DNA of 16,947 nt from contig CATEMS010000025.1 in assembly GCA_949507465.1 (NCBI GenBank), positions 1-16,947 of the forward strand, written 5' to 3'. The first letter of the stretch is position 1; every line of letters begins with the position of its first letter. The notes beneath the pieces are model-generated. The model was not told where the DNA came from and ran no database searches. It saw only the letters and a list, made by a program, of their open reading frames with translations. Position numbers and translations under genes: made by a program. This document shows positions 7,145 through 14,017 of this stretch, in pieces. The stretch is from Flavobacteriaceae bacterium (GTDB lineage: Bacteria; Bacteroidota; Bacteroidia; Flavobacteriales; Flavobacteriaceae).

Positions 7145-8248
7145 TTATGCATGCAAGGCTGGTTGTTGCCCCATGTGTTTAAGGTGTCTAAAATGTGCTA
7201 TAATGGCTTTTCTGGTGGTTTTATACTCGTTGTAGGGCAAGTTAAACTCTTGGGCTGTTTCTCGCACTATTTTTGAAATTTTCGTGTAGTGAACATGACT
7301 AATGTTTGGGAAGATGTGATGTTCTACTTGGTGGTTTAATCCACCTGTAAACCAATTCATGATTCTGTTTTTAGTAGAGAAGTTTACCGTGGTAAATAAC
7401 TGGTGTATTGCCCAAGTATTTTTCATGGTTCCAGAAGGCTCAGGAAGTGGCATATCTGCTCCCTCTATAACGTGAGCTAGCTGAAATACAACACTCAATA
7501 TAACTCCTGCTACATAGTGCATTATAAAAAATCCAACAAGTATTTTATACCAAGCAATATCAAAAAACAGTATGGGTATCACTAGCCAGATAGAGAAATA
7601 AATTAATTTTGTTAGTATTAGCGTGATCCACTGTGCTGAGGGTTTTGGGAATTTGCCAAAAGATAATTTTCTTTTTAAATACCTTTTTGTTTGTAAAAAA
7701 TCGGCAGTCAACGCCCAATTAAAAGTTAGTAAGCCGTAGAGCACGATACTGTAATAGTGCTGAAATTTATGCAATCTATGCCACTTGGAGTGCTCAGAGA
7801 ACCTAAGGATCCTACCGGCCTCTAGGTCTTCATCGTGGCCATGTATGTTGGTGTAGGTGTGGTGCAACACATTATGTTGTACTTGCCAGTTGTATACATT
7901 TCCGGCCAATATGTAGATACTGCTCCCTAGAACTTTATTGATCCATTTTTTTGACGAGTAGGCACCATGATTTGCATCATGCATTACATTCATACCGATA
8001 CCAGCCATACCAATACCCATAACCATTGTTAGTAAAACTTGCACCCAAGTTGACAACTCAAGGGTCAATAATAAAAAATATGGAACCAGGTATATGCAGA
8101 ACATGATAATAGTTTTTAGGTGCAGTTTCCAGTTTCCAGTTCTTTGAATATTGTTGTCTTTGAAGTATGAGTTTACACGCTTGTTTAATGTTTTGAAAAA
8201 TTTTCCAGAGTCAAGTCTTGAAAACTTTAATGGGTTGTTTGTCAACAT
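7145..8248 (-). CDS. Membrane fatty acid desaturase (acyl-lipid/acyl-CoA type)
   Basis: A 367-residue integral membrane di-iron desaturase that would introduce a double bond into membrane fatty acyl chains using O2, helping fluidity in the cold. The three His boxes are complete: HDANH at 90-94, HNVLHH at 125-130 (followed by TYTNIHGHDED) and HQVEHH at 306-311 before IFPNISHVHY. Hydrophobic segments at about 45-88, 108-118, 165-185, 207-230 and 233-258 fit paired membrane hairpins. The HQVEHH form, with Gln preceding, resembles front-end/linoleoyl-CoA desaturase-type proteins, but there is no fused cytochrome b5 domain, so an electron donor must come from elsewhere. The position of desaturation cannot be read from sequence. 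It is divergent from rsmG and followed 4 bases later by the aminotransferase gene. Confidence 0.92.
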   Translation of the reverse strand: MLTNNPLKFSRLDSGKFFKTLNKRVNSYFKDNNIQRTGNWKLHLKTIIMFCIYLVPYFLLLTLELSTWVQVLLTMVMGIGMAGIGMNVMHDANHGAYSSKKWINKVLGSSIYILAGNVYNWQVQHNVLHHTYTNIHGHDEDLEAGRILRFSEHSKWHRLHKFQHYYSIVLYGLLTFNWALTADFLQTKRYLKRKLSFGKFPKPSAQWITLILTKLIYFSIWLVIPILFFDIAWYKILVGFFIMHYVAGVILSVVFQLAHVIEGADMPLPEPSGTMKNTWAIHQLFTTVNFSTKNRIMNWFTGGLNHQVEHHIFPNISHVHYTKISKIVRETAQEFNLPYNEYKTTRKAIIAHFRHLKHMGQQPALHA

Positions 8249-8270
8249 AAGATACGTATTGATTTATAAT

Positions 8271-8278
8271 CAAAAATA
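8271..8278 (-). promoter_or_regulatory. Candidate -7 promoter element of the desaturase-aminotransferase unit
   Basis: On the minus strand this reads TATTTTTG, an exact TAnnTTTG match, 22 bases upstream of the desaturase ATG. That predicts a leader of about 15 bases. No clear -33 TTTG is present at the normal spacing. The spacer to the divergent rsmG gene is 108 bases. Confidence 0.4.
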
Positions 8279-8356
8279 AACATCTATTGCTTAAAAGGTC
8301 TATTGAAAATTAAAAAGTTATAAAAGAAAGCCTATTTTTACTTTTTAAACCTAACA

Positions 8357-8986
8357 ATGGAAGAATTACTTCATTATTTCCCTGAGCTCACAGCCCATCA
8401 AATTTCTCAATTTAAGTTGCTATCCGGCCTTTACAAAGATTGGAATTTAAAAATCAACGTGGTTTCTAGAAAAGATATTGATGAGATTTACCTGCGTCAT
8501 GTACTCCATTCATTGGCTATTTCAAAAATACAATCGTTTTTACCAGCAAGTTCTTTACTAGATGTTGGAACCGGTGGTGGCTTTCCGGGGATTCCGCTAG
8601 CTATTTTATTTCCAGAGGTTCAATTCCACTTGGTAGATAGTATAGGTAAAAAAATTAAGGTAGTGCAGCAAGTAGCAGAGGGTTTAGAACTTCAAAATGT
8701 AAGCGTTACCAATGCCAGAGTAGAGACTGTTACAGGGCAGTATGATTTTATTGTCAGTAGGGCAGTGGCCCAGATGGAAACCTTTGTAGGATGGGTAAAA
8801 AATCGGGTTGCAAAAAAATCAAACCACGATCTTAAAAACGGTATTCTTTATCTTAAAGGAGGAGATTTAACTCAAGAGTTGGCCTTGTTTCCAAAGGCCA
8901 CTATATATCCAATATCTTCTTTTTACAAAGAAGCATTTTTTGACACAAAAACCGTAGTTCATTTGCCGCTAAAATTTAAAGGCTAA
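8357..8986 (+). CDS. rsmG: 16S rRNA (guanine(527)-N7)-methyltransferase RsmG
   Basis: RsmG (GidB) methylates N7 of G527 in the 530 loop of 16S rRNA with S-adenosylmethionine; its loss gives low-level streptomycin resistance in several bacteria. The 209-residue length is normal for the family. The family hallmarks are present: LKINVVSRKD at 31-40, YLRHVLHSL at 45-53, the SAM-binding loop LLDVGTGGGFPGIPLAI at 67-83, HLVDSIGKKIKVV at 91-103, and the conserved VSRAVA at 133-138. It starts 108 bases from the divergent desaturase and ends at a hairpin shared with the convergent Omp28-like gene. It appears to be a single-gene unit. Confidence 0.96.
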   Translation: MEELLHYFPELTAHQISQFKLLSGLYKDWNLKINVVSRKDIDEIYLRHVLHSLAISKIQSFLPASSLLDVGTGGGFPGIPLAILFPEVQFHLVDSIGKKIKVVQQVAEGLELQNVSVTNARVETVTGQYDFIVSRAVAQMETFVGWVKNRVAKKSNHDLKNGILYLKGGDLTQELALFPKATIYPISSFYKEAFFDTKTVVHLPLKFKG

Positions 8987-9010
8987 CAGAAATAAAAATA
9001 ATAAGACATA

Positions 9011-9041
9011 AAAAATGCCCCAACATAGTTAGGGCATTTTT
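9011..9041. terminator. Bidirectional intrinsic terminator
   Basis: AAAAATGCCC pairs perfectly with GGGCATTTTT across an 11-base loop. The flanking A- and T-tracts make it active in either direction. It lies 24 bases after the rsmG stop and 16 bases beyond the stop of the minus-strand Omp28-like gene. Confidence 0.8.
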
Positions 9042-9057
9042 AATATTAGGGGTGTGG

Positions 9058-10758
9058 TTATTTTACAACTACAAATTTCTTGGTTGATGTTATACCCGCA
9101 CTGGATATTTTAGCCATGTAAGCGCCTGCAGCATATCCAGAAACATCAATTGTTTCTTGATTACTACTGTTTGTTTTGATTGTCATTACTTGACCAAGTA
9201 GGTTGTATATCTCAATAGTTGCATTTTCAATATTTGAGATAGTTAACACATCACTAGTTGGGTTAGGGTAAAGGGTTACCATTTCAAGATTGTTATCTTC
9301 AAGGCCGAGTACACCGTCTGAATTAAATTGTATTGAGAATCCGGAGCCAATATCACTATTTAAGGCATAAATAACAAGACCATTTCCATCTTCAAGTGAT
9401 ACCCCATCGCCACTTCCAAGTATGCCATTACCAGAGGTGTCATACATATTAAATTCTAGGCAATCTGCATCAAAATTAAACCTGTAACTAAAGAGTTGAT
9501 TGTCATCTGAGGAGGTGTAACTTTCTGACTCAATGATGTTTCCTGACGAATCTCTAAAGTCCCAAGAATTTTGGTGAGCAAAGGTATCTGTGTCAAAAGT
9601 TAGAATTATGGTGCCTATTGTTTCCAGTACTGCATCAAATGAGGTAGCACCCTCATTATTTTCATTTACATCATCACTAGCAACTGATATGGAAAGGGTA
9701 TTGGTAGCTTGTTGATTGAATGCTATTGCAGGTAAGGCAATTTCTTCTTCTTGGAATGTAGAAAGATCTCCAGTCCAGGTATAAACTTGAGAGGGTCCTT
9801 GGTTTACACTGTAGGTTATATCAAGTGTTGTAGCTTGATTTGCTCCAAGATTTTCAATACTGATAACAGGAGAAATAGTTCCAAGACAGGTAGGATTTAC
9901 ATCAGAAATAGATTTTAAATTAATATCATTTGAAGAAATTCCAGTGTATGTGGGTAGTGTTCCATTACCGCTCACAATATATTGGGTAGTTTCAGAGATA
10001 AATACAACCACCTCTAGGTCTTCTATTCTCACGGGGATTCCGTTGATATCATCAGGAATAGCGTACACATATTGATTGCTAAATAAAGAACCAGAAGTAG
10101 TGTTGGTGATATCCTCACCCCACTGTCCAGTTAGTAGATCTATCAACCTGTGCTGATGGACATAGCTGTTACCCATATTACCACCTACTTGAGGACCAAG
10201 TGTATTGTTTTGTAAAACGGCAACATTAAATTTATTGGTCGCAACTGGGCTGTTATCTGTATAGAAGGCCTCTACATCAACAGTCATTATTCTTGTTTGT
10301 ACATCTACCACTGCATTAACCGCAGTATTTGCATAAGAGTTTTCTCCAAGAACAGCGTTAGCAGCTCCTGCCCATTGCCCTCTAGAAAGAGCTGTGGTAC
10401 CATTGTTACCTTGTTCTTGGCCGGGGAAGTTTTGACGATTTACAGTGCCAGCAGGATATCCTATCAGGCCACTTTGATTATCAATGGCTTGCCCCCATTG
10501 GGTTCTAAAATCTGGTTGGCTTCCGTTTGGATTTGCGAATGAACCTGAGTGGATGTTTATCAAGAAAACATCTCCTTGGTTGTTATTTTGTATGTTTTGA
10601 GCAATAGCGTGTCCCTGAGGGCAAAACGTACAATTAATACCAGTAAATTCTTCTAATATAACTTTTCGATTCTCTGGGGTTGTGCTCACTATTGTTTGAG
10701 CAAAAGCACAAAGCCCAAAAAAGGACATCAATGTGCCTAAATAAATTTTCTTTTTCAT
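9058..10758 (-). CDS. Secreted Omp28-like thioredoxin-fold protein with T9SS sorting domain
   Basis: A 566-residue exported protein. An in-frame ATG at 10785 would add nine residues (MKLFLLLKK); the Met at 10758 is preferred because it begins a standard signal peptide (MKKKIYLGTL, hydrophobic core, cleavage after CAFAQ). The mature N-terminus has the Omp28 signature VILEEFTGINCTFCPQGH with the CxxC pair at C43 and C46, on a thioredoxin-like fold that runs to about residue 280. Beta-rich repeats follow (about 290-400), apparently Ig-like, with SDVNPTCLGTISPVISIENLG typical of flavobacterial surface proteins. The last 71 residues (from about 496) are a type A T9SS sorting domain: LYPNPTSDVL, IEIYNLLGQV and AGAYMAKI, ending KKFVVVK. 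It therefore should reach the surface or medium. Function unknown; the redox role is inferred from CTFC. Confidence 0.82.
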   Translation of the reverse strand: MKKKIYLGTLMSFFGLCAFAQTIVSTTPENRKVILEEFTGINCTFCPQGHAIAQNIQNNNQGDVFLINIHSGSFANPNGSQPDFRTQWGQAIDNQSGLIGYPAGTVNRQNFPGQEQGNNGTTALSRGQWAGAANAVLGENSYANTAVNAVVDVQTRIMTVDVEAFYTDNSPVATNKFNVAVLQNNTLGPQVGGNMGNSYVHQHRLIDLLTGQWGEDITNTTSGSLFSNQYVYAIPDDINGIPVRIEDLEVVVFISETTQYIVSGNGTLPTYTGISSNDINLKSISDVNPTCLGTISPVISIENLGANQATTLDITYSVNQGPSQVYTWTGDLSTFQEEEIALPAIAFNQQATNTLSISVASDDVNENNEGATSFDAVLETIGTIILTFDTDTFAHQNSWDFRDSSGNIIESESYTSSDDNQLFSYRFNFDADCLEFNMYDTSGNGILGSGDGVSLEDGNGLVIYALNSDIGSGFSIQFNSDGVLGLEDNNLEMVTLYPNPTSDVLTISNIENATIEIYNLLGQVMTIKTNSSNQETIDVSGYAAGAYMAKISSAGITSTKKFVVVK

Positions 10759-10867
10759 TTTTTTTAAAAGTAAAAACAATTTCATTATTTCCTAGGTTTA
10801 AAACGTTAAAATTTTCATACAGAGCTGTCAACAAAACAGATTTATATTTAAGTTTAAAGATTCTTTA

Positions 10868-10875
10868 TATATTTA
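10868..10875 (+). promoter_or_regulatory. Weak candidate -7 promoter element
   Basis: TATATTTA matches the Bacteroidota TAnnTTTG box except for the last base, 13 bases before the ATG at 10889. The surrounding 130-base spacer between two divergent secreted-protein genes is extremely A/T-rich, so a chance match is likely. No -33 partner is clear. Confidence 0.2.
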
Positions 10876-10888
10876 CAACAAAAAAAAT

Positions 10889-11611
10889 ATGAAATTCAAA
10901 CATTTATTATTCGCTCTGTGTATAGCTGTAAGCTCAGCAAATGCACAATTTACATTTTTAGACATTGATGGAATGTCTGTTGAAAGTGGTACTGTAGTTA
11001 ATTTTGGTCAAGGACAAGTGGGTGACCCTGCAGGCTATTATGAGTTTTTTGTTGCTAACCAAAATGCTGAACCAATTTTTATGAAAGCAGAACTTGTTAG
11101 CGCAGTGAATGCAGATGGATCTTCTTTTGAAATTTGTTTTGGCCTTTGTTATACAGATATTGTTGTGGGTCAAAAATTCCCAAACAATGGTAGTGTGTTT
11201 ATAGATGCGGGTTCACAAACACCCCCAGGAAATCATCTAGTCAACTCTTTGGACAACGACAGTCCAATGGATTTTAACTTTAGATTCTACCAAACAGATC
11301 AAGCTGGTACTACCGAGCTTGGAAATGATTTTTTAATCACCTACAGGTTTGATCCCACGCTTGGGGTTGCTGATAACGGGTTTTCAGACTTTAACCTTTC
11401 ATCTACTCTAGTGGGTGATTATTTAGAGTCAAGATCCTCTGAGAGTTACACCTTAACAATCTACAACAAAAGAGGAAGAAGCGTAAAAAAGAAGCGAATC
11501 AATACACAAACAAATAGAATGCCTATGGGAGATTTACCTGCTGGGATGTACTTTGTCAGGGTTGTAAACGATCAAAACGCGTCTAAGACAATTAAAATTG
11601 TCAAAAAATAA
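10889..11611 (+). CDS. Small secreted protein of unknown function with atypical T9SS-type C-terminus
   Basis: A 240-residue protein whose core I do not recognise. Residues 1-20 are a signal peptide (MKFKHLLFALCIAVSSANAQ). Residues 21-175 are predicted beta-rich, with GDPAGYYEFFVANQNAEPI followed by a close Cys pair in EICFGLCYTD (C83, C87), the only cysteines in the mature protein. The last 55 residues resemble a T9SS sorting domain: SYTLTIYNKRGRSV, then LPAGMYFVRVV, ending KTIKIVKK. The usual opening YPNP motif is absent and a basic stretch (RGRSVKKKR) is present. The repeated V/F-x-x-G layout looks like a carbohydrate- or protein-binding sandwich, but that is a guess. It is divergent from the Omp28-like gene and ends at a very strong hairpin. 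Confidence 0.75.
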   Translation: MKFKHLLFALCIAVSSANAQFTFLDIDGMSVESGTVVNFGQGQVGDPAGYYEFFVANQNAEPIFMKAELVSAVNADGSSFEICFGLCYTDIVVGQKFPNNGSVFIDAGSQTPPGNHLVNSLDNDSPMDFNFRFYQTDQAGTTELGNDFLITYRFDPTLGVADNGFSDFNLSSTLVGDYLESRSSESYTLTIYNKRGRSVKKKRINTQTNRMPMGDLPAGMYFVRVVNDQNASKTIKIVKK

Positions 11612-11627
11612 CACATAATTAAGTACC

Positions 11628-11665
11628 AAAAAAAGGGCCAATGATTTTTCATTGGCCCTTTTTTT
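11628..11665. terminator. Strong bidirectional intrinsic terminator
   Basis: A 17-base-pair uninterrupted stem (seven A's, then GGGCCAATGA, paired with TCATTGGCCC and seven T's) closes a 4-base loop. It lies 16 bases after the stop of the plus-strand secreted protein and 15 bases beyond the stop of the DUF6029 gene. The A/T flanks make it functional in both directions. It is the best terminator in the window. Confidence 0.9.
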
Positions 11666-11680
11666 ATAACGATAGTTTTT

Positions 11681-13354
11681 TTAAAATGCTATGTTTACCG
11701 TTGCGCTCACCCCATTGCTCTCTGGCACAAACCTACATACACCCCCAACACAAATAAGGCCCCCACGTTGTCTTCCATAATTCATAGATACGCGAGAGGT
11801 GCCTTTGGTATAACTACCTCCAAGGCTGTAGTAATGAGTTTGAGAATCTTCTCCATCATATCCCATCGCTCTGTAATTCCAGTTGTCATAAGCATATACT
11901 GCCCAGTTTGAATTGAAATTGTACTCAAGTACGAAGGCCATCCAATTTTTTTGATCTTGCTTGGTCCAAAGGTGTTGCCCTACGGCTCGTATTGATTTTC
12001 CGGCCTCTAGTTTATAGGTGCCCTCTACAACACCTACGTTAGACCTAATTTCTCCTTGAGTACCTAAAAAGCCACCAAGGGCAATAGATTTGTCGATAAA
12101 TACATTTTGGTAGGTAAATACCGTGCTAAAGGTCTTAGACCATTTTTTCTTTACCTCCATATTAATATCTCTGTAAAACCTATCTCCAGACCCTAGAAAC
12201 TTTGCTTTGTAAAATCTGTTATCTATGTTATACTCTGCATCCAATCCGCCAAAATAAGCAAAGTTTGCTGCTATTTTAGTGCCATATTTTCCTCCCAGTG
12301 GTGTTCCTTTTTTGATAGAGTAATACAGATCTATTTGCCCTCCTAGTTCTCCGGCGCGCTGTTCTGCATTTTCTATTACAAGGGCTGGTTGTGGGTTGTA
12401 AACATAAATATTGGTAAGTAAATAATCTTGTTGTTTGGTAAGTCCTGGAAGATAATTTACCACTTGGTCGTTAAATTGATTGCCAGCTGCTTGTCTATCT
12501 GCAAAGAAGTTAAAATTCTCTAACCTTCTAAAAGTACCATTGATTCCTAATCCTTTTTGTCCATACCCTACATTTAATTGAAGTGCTGTCCCGTCATATA
12601 GTTTTGGTGAAACTAATTGACCCTCAAAAAACAAGGCGTCTTTTGATTTTGAGGCTACTTCAAGGGCGCCATAAAAATTGCCTTTTACAACATCTAGCCT
12701 TCCTCCCACAACATTTACGTTGCTTGGTAACTCAAGCTGGGTTCCTACATCTTGGTATCTTCCTACATAACTAGCCCCCATTTTTATATCAATATTCTCT
12801 ATGGATAATCCTCGGCTAATGTCAATGTTGGCGTCAAAACCTTGAAGGACGCCTTCTGAGAGTTCAAACCCAATTCTTTGCTGTCCATAAAGGGCTGTGA
12901 AGTCAAGATAATCTGTGGGGTTGTACTTAATTCTTACCCCTTTAATGGCATTATTGATACCCAGTTGTCTTTCTTCCCAAGAACGAAAAATAAGACCACT
13001 ACCAAACTGATCATAAAAATAACCACCCGTAACATCTACTTTCTCATTTTTATAATTGAGATAATACGTAGCTACACCGTTGCCGTTTGAAAAAGCGGTA
13101 GAGTATCCCAAAAGGGCATCTGGAAGGTATGATTCATATTGCACCCCAGCTGTAAAATTTTTATAAGCATAGGAGAGTTGCAAATAGTTGTTTGCTCTAA
13201 AAGCATCGTTTGGTTGCTCAAAATTAAGTCCTTTGTCATACAAGAGCCACTGTGAGTTTGATTCAAAACCGCCAAAGAAATATCCCTCTTCTGTAGTCTG
13301 TGAAAAAGATAAGGTGGTAGTTAAAATTGCGATTGCAAGGAGTAAATATTTCAT
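11681..13354 (-). CDS. DUF6029 family outer-membrane beta-barrel protein
   Basis: A 557-residue protein with a signal peptide (MKYLLLAIAI..., cleavage after SFSQ). Its alternating Tyr/Phe/Gly-rich strands and aromatic C-terminal residue (VNIAF) are typical of barrels inserted by the BAM complex. Features such as YFFGGFESNSQWLLYD at the mature start and a long barrel with FGSGLIFRSWEER match the DUF6029 family of Bacteroidota, whose function is not known to me. The mature protein has only two cysteines, C535 and C540, in GGLICVGGVCRFVPES just before the last strand. It lies 45 bases downstream of the TlpA-like gene on the same strand, so the two are probably co-transcribed, and a divergent Omp28 lipoprotein lies beyond. 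Family call is confident; role unknown. Confidence 0.85.
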   Translation of the reverse strand: MKYLLLAIAILTTTLSFSQTTEEGYFFGGFESNSQWLLYDKGLNFEQPNDAFRANNYLQLSYAYKNFTAGVQYESYLPDALLGYSTAFSNGNGVATYYLNYKNEKVDVTGGYFYDQFGSGLIFRSWEERQLGINNAIKGVRIKYNPTDYLDFTALYGQQRIGFELSEGVLQGFDANIDISRGLSIENIDIKMGASYVGRYQDVGTQLELPSNVNVVGGRLDVVKGNFYGALEVASKSKDALFFEGQLVSPKLYDGTALQLNVGYGQKGLGINGTFRRLENFNFFADRQAAGNQFNDQVVNYLPGLTKQQDYLLTNIYVYNPQPALVIENAEQRAGELGGQIDLYYSIKKGTPLGGKYGTKIAANFAYFGGLDAEYNIDNRFYKAKFLGSGDRFYRDINMEVKKKWSKTFSTVFTYQNVFIDKSIALGGFLGTQGEIRSNVGVVEGTYKLEAGKSIRAVGQHLWTKQDQKNWMAFVLEYNFNSNWAVYAYDNWNYRAMGYDGEDSQTHYYSLGGSYTKGTSRVSMNYGRQRGGLICVGGVCRFVPESNGVSATVNIAF

Positions 13355-13399
13355 AAATGTTGAAATTTTATGCGATTATGGTAAGCCTGTGTGAGACTT

Positions 13400-13891
13400 T
13401 TATTTTAAAGTATACTTTTTTACTTCTTCATACAATTCATATTCTGCCCCAGGACTGTATCCTGAGTGTCTATAGACAATTTTATTATCTTTAATAACAA
13501 TGGTCAGTGGTATAGAGGAGGCGCCTAAGGCTCTTTTTAAATCATTGTTTGTATCTAAAAGAATTTCATACTCCCATCCTTTTCCGTTTATGAGTGATTT
13601 TACTCTTCTAACCGTTCTGCTATCATCTACAGATACTGCGATGAGAGAAACACCAGTTTCTTCAATCCAATCTTGGTAAATATCACTAATGGCATCCAGT
13701 TCTTTAATACAGGGTACACACCAAGTGGCCCATAGAGAGACTATGGTTACCCCGTCTTTGTTGGCTGTTTTTTGGATACTTGTTGGCTCCCCTTTCAGAG
13801 TTGTTAGCTCCACAGTAGGAAGTTCTTGTTGTGCCATAAGGGCTACTGAGAAAAATAAGCTAACAATTATTGTAAGATTTTTCATTTTCAT
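13400..13891 (-). CDS. TlpA-family thioredoxin-like disulfide oxidoreductase (exported)
   Basis: A 163-residue periplasmic or envelope thioredoxin. The frame is open to an ATG at 13921, but the ten residues before MKMKNL carry no signal character. Starting at 13891 gives a clean signal peptide (MKMKNLTIIVSLFFSVALMAQ-like, cleaved after ALMAQ); 13885 is an equally possible start two codons on. The redox centre is WATWCVPC with C58 and C61, the only cysteines. Other thioredoxin-fold marks are the preceding VTIVSLW strand, LIAVSVDDSRTVRRV, and the cis-Pro in ASSIPLTIVI. TlpA proteins usually reduce disulfides in exported partners. It is first in a unit with the DUF6029 barrel (45-base gap), pointing to that barrel as a plausible partner. 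An electron donor is not encoded nearby. Confidence 0.9.
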   Translation of the reverse strand: MKMKNLTIIVSLFFSVALMAQQELPTVELTTLKGEPTSIQKTANKDGVTIVSLWATWCVPCIKELDAISDIYQDWIEETGVSLIAVSVDDSRTVRRVKSLINGKGWEYEILLDTNNDLKRALGASSIPLTIVIKDNKIVYRHSGYSPGAEYELYEEVKKYTLK

Positions 13892-13993
13892 TCGTTTAAT
13901 TTTTTGAGCAATATTAGGCAATATTTTACAGATTTATGAGAGATATGTGATAATTTGGCACTTAACAAAATATAGGTTGGGGATTTATTCTAT

Positions 13994-14001
13994 TATATTT
14001 G
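13994..14001 (+). promoter_or_regulatory. Candidate -7 promoter element of the Omp28 lipoprotein gene
   Basis: TATATTTG is an exact TAnnTTTG match, 16 bases before the ATG at 14018. The predicted transcript would carry only about ten leader bases. A TTTG at 13954 is too far upstream to be the -33 box, and a GTTG at 13976 is slightly too close. The 126-base spacer also must hold the promoter of the divergent TlpA-DUF6029 unit, for which I see no exact box. Confidence 0.4.
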
Positions 14002-14017
14002 TAATGAAAAAAAAAAG

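Noticed and set aside
8249..8356. Possible riboswitch or small RNA in the desaturase-rsmG spacer.
   Set aside because: I see only A/T-rich sequence with a -7 promoter box and no stable stem or known conserved motif.
10759..10785. Upstream ATG for the Omp28-like gene at 10785.
   Set aside because: It would put nine residues (MKLFLLLKK) before a complete, standard signal peptide that begins at 10758.
12583..13090. Plus-strand open frames of 60-70 codons opposite the DUF6029 gene (and similar frames opposite paaZ, purT and others).
   Set aside because: They are antisense shadows of confidently assigned genes, with no signal peptide, domain or start signal of their own.
13892..13921. Upstream ATG for the TlpA-like gene at 13921.
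   Set aside because: The ten added residues have no signal-peptide character and precede a normal signal peptide starting MKMKNL or MKNL.
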